Shown here piece after piece: positions 14,505 through 18,465 of a DNA stretch of 18,465 bases (position 1 is the first letter of the stretch; each line of letters opens with the position of its first letter). The stretch spans positions 1 to 18,465 of the forward strand of contig CAJTOB010000058.1 of NCBI GenBank assembly GCA_910578035.1, read 5' to 3'. This DNA comes from an uncultured Muribaculaceae bacterium. GTDB taxonomy: Bacteria > Bacteroidota > Bacteroidia > Bacteroidales > Muribaculaceae. The position numbers were made by a program, and so were the translations under genes. The notes beneath the pieces are model-generated. The model had not been told where the DNA came from, made no database searches, and worked only from the letters and a program-made list of their open reading frames with translations.

Positions 14505-14854
14505 CGCTTCCAAGGCAGAAGCGCCGGCTTCATACCATGATTATCTTGAAACAACGTTTACACAACGAAAAAACAACCCAAAACATAATCCAATCTTCCA
14601 ACTAACTTTATGAGAAAGCATCTATTCGCAGCTATGCTTTTGTTGGCCGGAATGCCCGCGACTGGCGTTTTTACCGCCTCCGCCGAGCCGGCACCGCAAC
14701 AGCAGGGCGAGGCCACGACCATGATAGAAGGTCAGGTCCTCGATGAGAATAACGAGCCGGTTATCGGCGCCTCAGTTGTTCAGAAAGGTGTAAAAGGCAA
14801 CGGTGTAGCCACCGACGCCTTCGGTAACTTTAAAATCCGCGTCCGCCCCGGCCA
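14505..14854 (+). repeat. Inverted repeat, right copy (susC leader plus first 80 codons)
   Basis: This is the partner of 12013-12362, about 98% identical in inverted orientation and starting at the same CGCTTCC boundary. It comprises the 105-base leader of the right susC and its signal peptide plus most of its carboxypeptidase-like domain. The two copies bound a 2142-base segment (12363-14504). Confidence 0.95.
14546..14576 (+). other. Candidate recombinase crossover site, right
   Basis: TTG-N6-CGTT-TACAC-AACG-N6-CAA: an interrupted palindrome with inner half-sites CGTT (14555-14558) and AACG (14564-14567) around a 5-base spacer. It lies 34 bases before the ATG in the shared leader. A crossover here would exchange upstream regions and leave both susC coding sequences intact. 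Confidence 0.35.
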
Positions 14855-17800
14855 GACCCTCGAATTCAGCTACGTAGGCTACAAGACAGTCCTGATCAAG
14901 GCCACCAACGGCATGACCGTCTACCTCGAGCCGACCACCGAGCAGCTCAACGAACTCGTAGCCATCGGCTACGGCTCCCAGAAGCGTGCCAACCTCACCG
15001 GCGCTGTATCTACAGTCGATGTCGCCAAGGTTATGGACGACCGAGCTACCGGCGATGTTGCAAAAGCTCTTCAGGGTGCAGTTCCGGGCCTCAACATTAC
15101 GACAAATAACGGTGCCATCAACTCAACAGCCACAATGGTGATACGTGGTGTCGGAACCCTCTCCAACGGCCAGACCTCCAATCCTCTTATTGTGGTAGAC
15201 GGTGTGCCTGTCGACGACCTCTCCTATATCAACCCCGACGATATCCAGGATATTTCAGTTCTCAAGGACGCTGCATCTTCTTCTATTTATGGTACCCGCG
15301 CTGCTTTCGGTGTAATCCTTGTGACAACAAAGACCGCAAACACCAAAGACCGCGTATCGGTAAAATATTCAAATAACTTCGCATGGAGCCGTGCTACCGT
15401 TCTTCCGGAGTATTCTTCGGTACCGAACCAGTTGAGAGCTCTTATGCAATCTAATAACCGTCAAGGCGTTCAGAACGAGCTTTTCGGTATGTATCTCGAC
15501 ACGATGCTGCCCTATGCCGAAGCATGGGAAAAACAGAACAACGGTCCGCGCGGCTATGGCGAAATGCGCAAGTTCGAGAGCATGGATAACGTCGGCGACT
15601 ATTATGTGAATCCGGACGGTTCGGGAGCGATGTATTATGCCAACTGGGACGTTGCCGGAATTCTGTTCCATGCAGCGCCCTCAAGCAAGCATAATGTCAG
15701 CGTAGAAGGCACAAGCGGCAAGACTCAGTACCGTATAGCTTTCGGCTATGACAATCGCGAAGGTCTTCTTCGTTTCAACGCCCCCGAAATGACCCGTTAC
15801 AATGTTACAGCCAATATTGCAACAGAGATTTTCTCGTGGTGGAAAGTAGGCACCCGCATTTCTTTTGCCGATAAAGTTTATGACGGCCCCAACTATTGGC
15901 GCAACCCCTATACTTATGGCTGGCGCTGGGGTTCATATTTCGGACCTTACGGATATATGAAAGATGAAGAGGGCAATATCTACGACTGTAACAGCGCTGT
16001 AGCTTATTCGAAGTTAGGAGGTACATTCCACGATGACGCTACCGACACCCGCATGCAGGCTTATATGGATATCCAGCCTATCAAAGATTTTGTTCTTCAC
16101 GCAGATTTCACTTATGATTTGCAGAACTATAACGCCCGCAGAGCAGCTCTGCCTGTTACCGTGTGGAACACATGGGGCGGCAATATCTCGGCTCCGTCTG
16201 TGCAAAGAGGCATGAGCGGAACCTCTGCAAGCATGGCAACAAGCAGCAGCAATCTGTGGACCACTAATGTATATGGCACATATTCTCATAAGTTCATAGA
16301 TGCTCTAAACCTGAAAGTCATGGCCGGTGGAACAGCCGAGCGCTATGTATATAATACGTTTACAGCCTCGCAAAATGTGCTTCAGGACGTGAACAAACCG
16401 TTCCTCGGCCTCACGACAGGCGGTGAGAAAGGCGACCAGAAGTCTGTTTCCAACAGCCGCAACCACCGCGCTACAGCCGGCTTCTTCGGCCGTATCAACC
16501 TTGACTGGAAAGGCATCTACCTTCTCGAATTCAATGGCCGCTACGATAGCTCCAGCCGCTTCCCCGCCAACCAGATGTGGGCATTCTTCCCATCAGTATC
16601 AGGTGGCTACCGTATCTCTGAAGAGGCATATTTCGAGCCTGCCAAGAAGTATGTAAGCAATGCTAAAATCCGAGCATCTTACGGCCACATCGGCAACGAG
16701 GCTATCGGCAGCAACATGTTCCTGTCTACTATCAGCACAGGTTCTCTTGCAGGTCTATACGGTGGCTCGAATATCAAATACGGCTCTATGCCCTCTTTCG
16801 TTTCCTCGTCGCTTACATGGGAACGCATCATCACTTCTGACGTAGGTGTGGACCTCGGCTTCTTCGACAATTCGCTTAACCTTACTTTCGACTGGTATCA
16901 GCGCGACACCAAAGACATGCTCGCTCCCTCACAGACACTTCTTTCGGTTCTTGGAGCAAGCGCACCGCTTGGCAACAACGGCTCAATGAGAACACGCGGC
17001 TGGGAACTCGGTGTTTCCTATAACCATTCTTTCGGCGATGCTGATGTGTTTGCAAGCTTCTCGATCTATGACGGTAAAACCACAATTACCAATTATCGAA
17101 ATGACTCCGGCCTGCTCAATAATGCATATACAGGCAAGAACTGGGGCGAAATCTGGGGCTTTGAGACCGAGCGCTACTTCACAGAAGACGATTTCGTAGG
17201 CAAAGACGAGAAAGGCAACTGGATTCCTAAAGAAGGTGTTGCTTCTCAGATTGGTCTCCAGAGCGGTTCATTCAAGTATGGCCCCGGCGACATCAAATTT
17301 AAAGATCTCGACGGAGACGGTGTTATCTCCGGTGGCAAAGGCACTATCAATGATCATGGCGACCTCAAGGTTATCGGCAATGCTCTTCCGCGCTACGAAT
17401 ACTCATTCCGTCTCGGCGGTGCCTGGAAAGGTTTTGACATCGACATGTTCTTCCAGGGCGTAGGCAAGCGCCAGTGGTGGTCAACCTCCGCATTTGTGAT
17501 GCCTCTTACCCGCGGCGCAGATGCTACATATGCAAATCAGGAATCATACAACAAGATGATTTTCGATGAGAAAAACAACATCATCGGCTACGAAATCGAC
17601 CAGAACAACGATTATCCATGTATGTTCCCGGGTGCTTCCGGTTCGGGCACAGTCACGGGTCTCGGTCAGGGCAGATATAACTTCTATCCCCAGACAAAAT
17701 ATCTCATGAACATGGCCTATCTGCGATTCAAGACTCTTACGGTCGGCTATACTCTGCCGGTTGATCTGACTCAGAAAGTATTTATCCAGAAAGCCCGCGT

Positions 17801-17972
17801 TTACTTCAGCGCCGACAACCTCTGTCTGCTGTACAACGGCATGAGAAAATATCCTATTGACCCCGAAATCGGTTCGACTTGGAAATCAAGCCTCAGCTAT
17901 AGCGACGGCACATATGGCCGTACAGATCCTATGATGCGTTCGTTCTCTTTCGGCATCCAGGTTACTCTCTAA
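14610..17972 (+). CDS. SusC/RagA family TonB-dependent transporter (right pair)
   Basis: A 1120-residue paralogue of the left susC with the same domain order: signal peptide, carboxypeptidase-regulatory-like domain, TonB-box region NELVAIGYGSQKR, plug with PLIVVDGVPVDD and IYGTRAAFGVILVTTK, and a barrel with a calcium-loop-like DLDGDGVISGG near residue 899. The first 80 residues differ from the left protein at one position (Thr22 for Ser22). Plug and barrel then diverge strongly, so the ligand is probably different. It ends in Leu rather than the usual aromatic residue. It is followed 25 bases later by a susD start. No strong promoter lies directly upstream, so this may be the silent partner in the present orientation (inference). 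Confidence 0.96.
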   Translation: MRKHLFAAMLLLAGMPATGVFTASAEPAPQQQGEATTMIEGQVLDENNEPVIGASVVQKGVKGNGVATDAFGNFKIRVRPGQTLEFSYVGYKTVLIKATNGMTVYLEPTTEQLNELVAIGYGSQKRANLTGAVSTVDVAKVMDDRATGDVAKALQGAVPGLNITTNNGAINSTATMVIRGVGTLSNGQTSNPLIVVDGVPVDDLSYINPDDIQDISVLKDAASSSIYGTRAAFGVILVTTKTANTKDRVSVKYSNNFAWSRATVLPEYSSVPNQLRALMQSNNRQGVQNELFGMYLDTMLPYAEAWEKQNNGPRGYGEMRKFESMDNVGDYYVNPDGSGAMYYANWDVAGILFHAAPSSKHNVSVEGTSGKTQYRIAFGYDNREGLLRFNAPEMTRYNVTANIATEIFSWWKVGTRISFADKVYDGPNYWRNPYTYGWRWGSYFGPYGYMKDEEGNIYDCNSAVAYSKLGGTFHDDATDTRMQAYMDIQPIKDFVLHADFTYDLQNYNARRAALPVTVWNTWGGNISAPSVQRGMSGTSASMATSSSNLWTTNVYGTYSHKFIDALNLKVMAGGTAERYVYNTFTASQNVLQDVNKPFLGLTTGGEKGDQKSVSNSRNHRATAGFFGRINLDWKGIYLLEFNGRYDSSSRFPANQMWAFFPSVSGGYRISEEAYFEPAKKYVSNAKIRASYGHIGNEAIGSNMFLSTISTGSLAGLYGGSNIKYGSMPSFVSSSLTWERIITSDVGVDLGFFDNSLNLTFDWYQRDTKDMLAPSQTLLSVLGASAPLGNNGSMRTRGWELGVSYNHSFGDADVFASFSIYDGKTTITNYRNDSGLLNNAYTGKNWGEIWGFETERYFTEDDFVGKDEKGNWIPKEGVASQIGLQSGSFKYGPGDIKFKDLDGDGVISGGKGTINDHGDLKVIGNALPRYEYSFRLGGAWKGFDIDMFFQGVGKRQWWSTSAFVMPLTRGADATYANQESYNKMIFDEKNNIIGYEIDQNNDYPCMFPGASGSGTVTGLGQGRYNFYPQTKYLMNMAYLRFKTLTVGYTLPVDLTQKVFIQKARVYFSADNLCLLYNGMRKYPIDPEIGSTWKSSLSYSDGTYGRTDPMMRSFSFGIQVTL

Positions 17973-17997
17973 ACAACCATAAAAACAGCAACTAATA

Positions 17998-18459
17998 ATG
18001 AAAAAAATATTATCAGCGGGCTTTCTCGCCGTGGTTGGTCTGGCTATGACGGGTTGCGATGATTTCATCAACGAATATCGCTATCCTGAGACCTTGATCG
18101 AGAACAGCCCTGAGTATTGGAGCAATTCAGATAACTGCGACCTTCAGGTAAATCGTTTCTATCAGTATTTCTACGGCTACGGCAACGGAAATACCTTAGG
18201 CAACTTCTACTTCAATACTCTGACCGACGATCAGTGTGGCAACGGTTTCACAGACTGGAAGTTCACCAACGTTCCCAACTCTTCAAGCACTTACAACAAC
18301 GCTTATACCGTCATCAGAGGCTGCAACTTGATAATAGACGGCGTAAACTCGTCTACTCTCTCGGAAAGCCAGAAGGCGAACTACATAGCCATTGCACGTA
18401 TGATGCGAGGATACTACTGGTGCGATAAAAATCGCGTTCGTTTAGAAATCATCAAATAA
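17998..18459 (+). CDS. SusD/RagB family lipoprotein, disrupted or truncated
   Basis: A 153-residue frame whose first ~141 residues are clearly SusD. The lipobox is MTGC (Cys20) followed by DDFINE, and then EYWSNSDNC, NRFYQYFYGYGNGNTLGNFYF, AYTVIRGCNLIIDGV and IARMMRGYYW, each matching the left SusD in order. After Trp141 (18418-18420) homology ends where the left protein continues YYLLVRAFGDVPLV. Twelve unrelated residues then lead to a TAA, whereas a full SusD is about 580 residues. The break suggests an inserted element, a rearrangement or an assembly junction. The start lies 25 bases after the right susC stop, so it is the partner lipoprotein of that transporter. Confidence 0.8.
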   Translation: MKKILSAGFLAVVGLAMTGCDDFINEYRYPETLIENSPEYWSNSDNCDLQVNRFYQYFYGYGNGNTLGNFYFNTLTDDQCGNGFTDWKFTNVPNSSSTYNNAYTVIRGCNLIIDGVNSSTLSESQKANYIAIARMMRGYYWCDKNRVRLEIIK

Positions 18460-18465
18460 AGAGAG
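18421..18465. mobile_element. Possible end of an inserted element interrupting susD
   Basis: Exactly where SusD homology stops the sequence becomes AT-rich and opens with a perfect GCGAT-AAAA-ATCGC hairpin (18422-18435). This would fit the terminal repeat of an insertion sequence, but only 45 bases are visible. A rearrangement junction or chimeric assembly is equally compatible, and no IS family was recognised. Confidence 0.25.

Noticed and set aside
12013..14854. The inverted repeats as ends of a composite transposon
   Set aside because: The repeats contain functional susC leader and coding sequence in the correct frame for both genes, no transposase is present, and no target-site duplication is evident; an inversion switch explains the arrangement better.
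1..18465. CRISPR array or rRNA/tRNA genes
   Set aside because: No regularly spaced short repeats and no recognisable rRNA or tRNA sequence were seen on either strand.

Overview
The window looks like a chromosome segment of a gut-type Bacteroidota, order Bacteroidales, and plausibly family Muribaculaceae; the family level is inference. The evidence is two SusC/SusD outer-membrane pairs, lipoprotein signals followed by acidic residues, a Bacteroidetes-type tyrosine recombinase with Arm domains, and several promoters of the TAnnTTTG type seen in this phylum.

Layout. Positions 1-530 carry no large gene. They hold a terminator of an upstream unit and an orphan transcription unit (promoter about 237, terminator about 495-526) that may be a small RNA or encode a 28-residue peptide. 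Positions 604-4616 are a two-gene operon with an ATGA overlap: an exported tricorn-type S41 protease and an N-acetylglucosamine-kinase-like ATPase. A strong hairpin terminator follows, then rubrerythrin (4702-5283) and a convergent terminator. On the minus strand lie a secreted calcineurin-like phosphoesterase (5453-6994) and, upstream of it, a susC-susD operon (12257 down to 7100).

The centre of interest is 12013-14854. The 5' leader and first ~80 codons of the leftward susC are repeated almost perfectly, in inverted orientation, as the leader and start of a second, rightward susC (14610-17972), which is followed by a second susD (17998 onward). Between the two inverted copies lies a 2.1-kb segment with an AT-rich promoter-like module facing the left susC, a candidate small RNA, and a tyrosine recombinase gene. 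This is the architecture of a DNA-inversion (phase-variation) switch that lets the cell express one of two SusCD importers. The recombinase is unusual because it has two tandem N-terminal Arm-type DNA-binding domains. The right-hand susD loses its homology after about 140 residues, 45 bases from the window end, which suggests an insertion or rearrangement there.

Working together (inference): the SusCD pairs import glycan or peptide ligands across the outer membrane. The tricorn protease would act in the periplasm, the sugar kinase on amino sugars in the cytoplasm, and rubrerythrin against peroxide. Only the susC-recombinase-susC block is linked mechanistically by the sequence itself.
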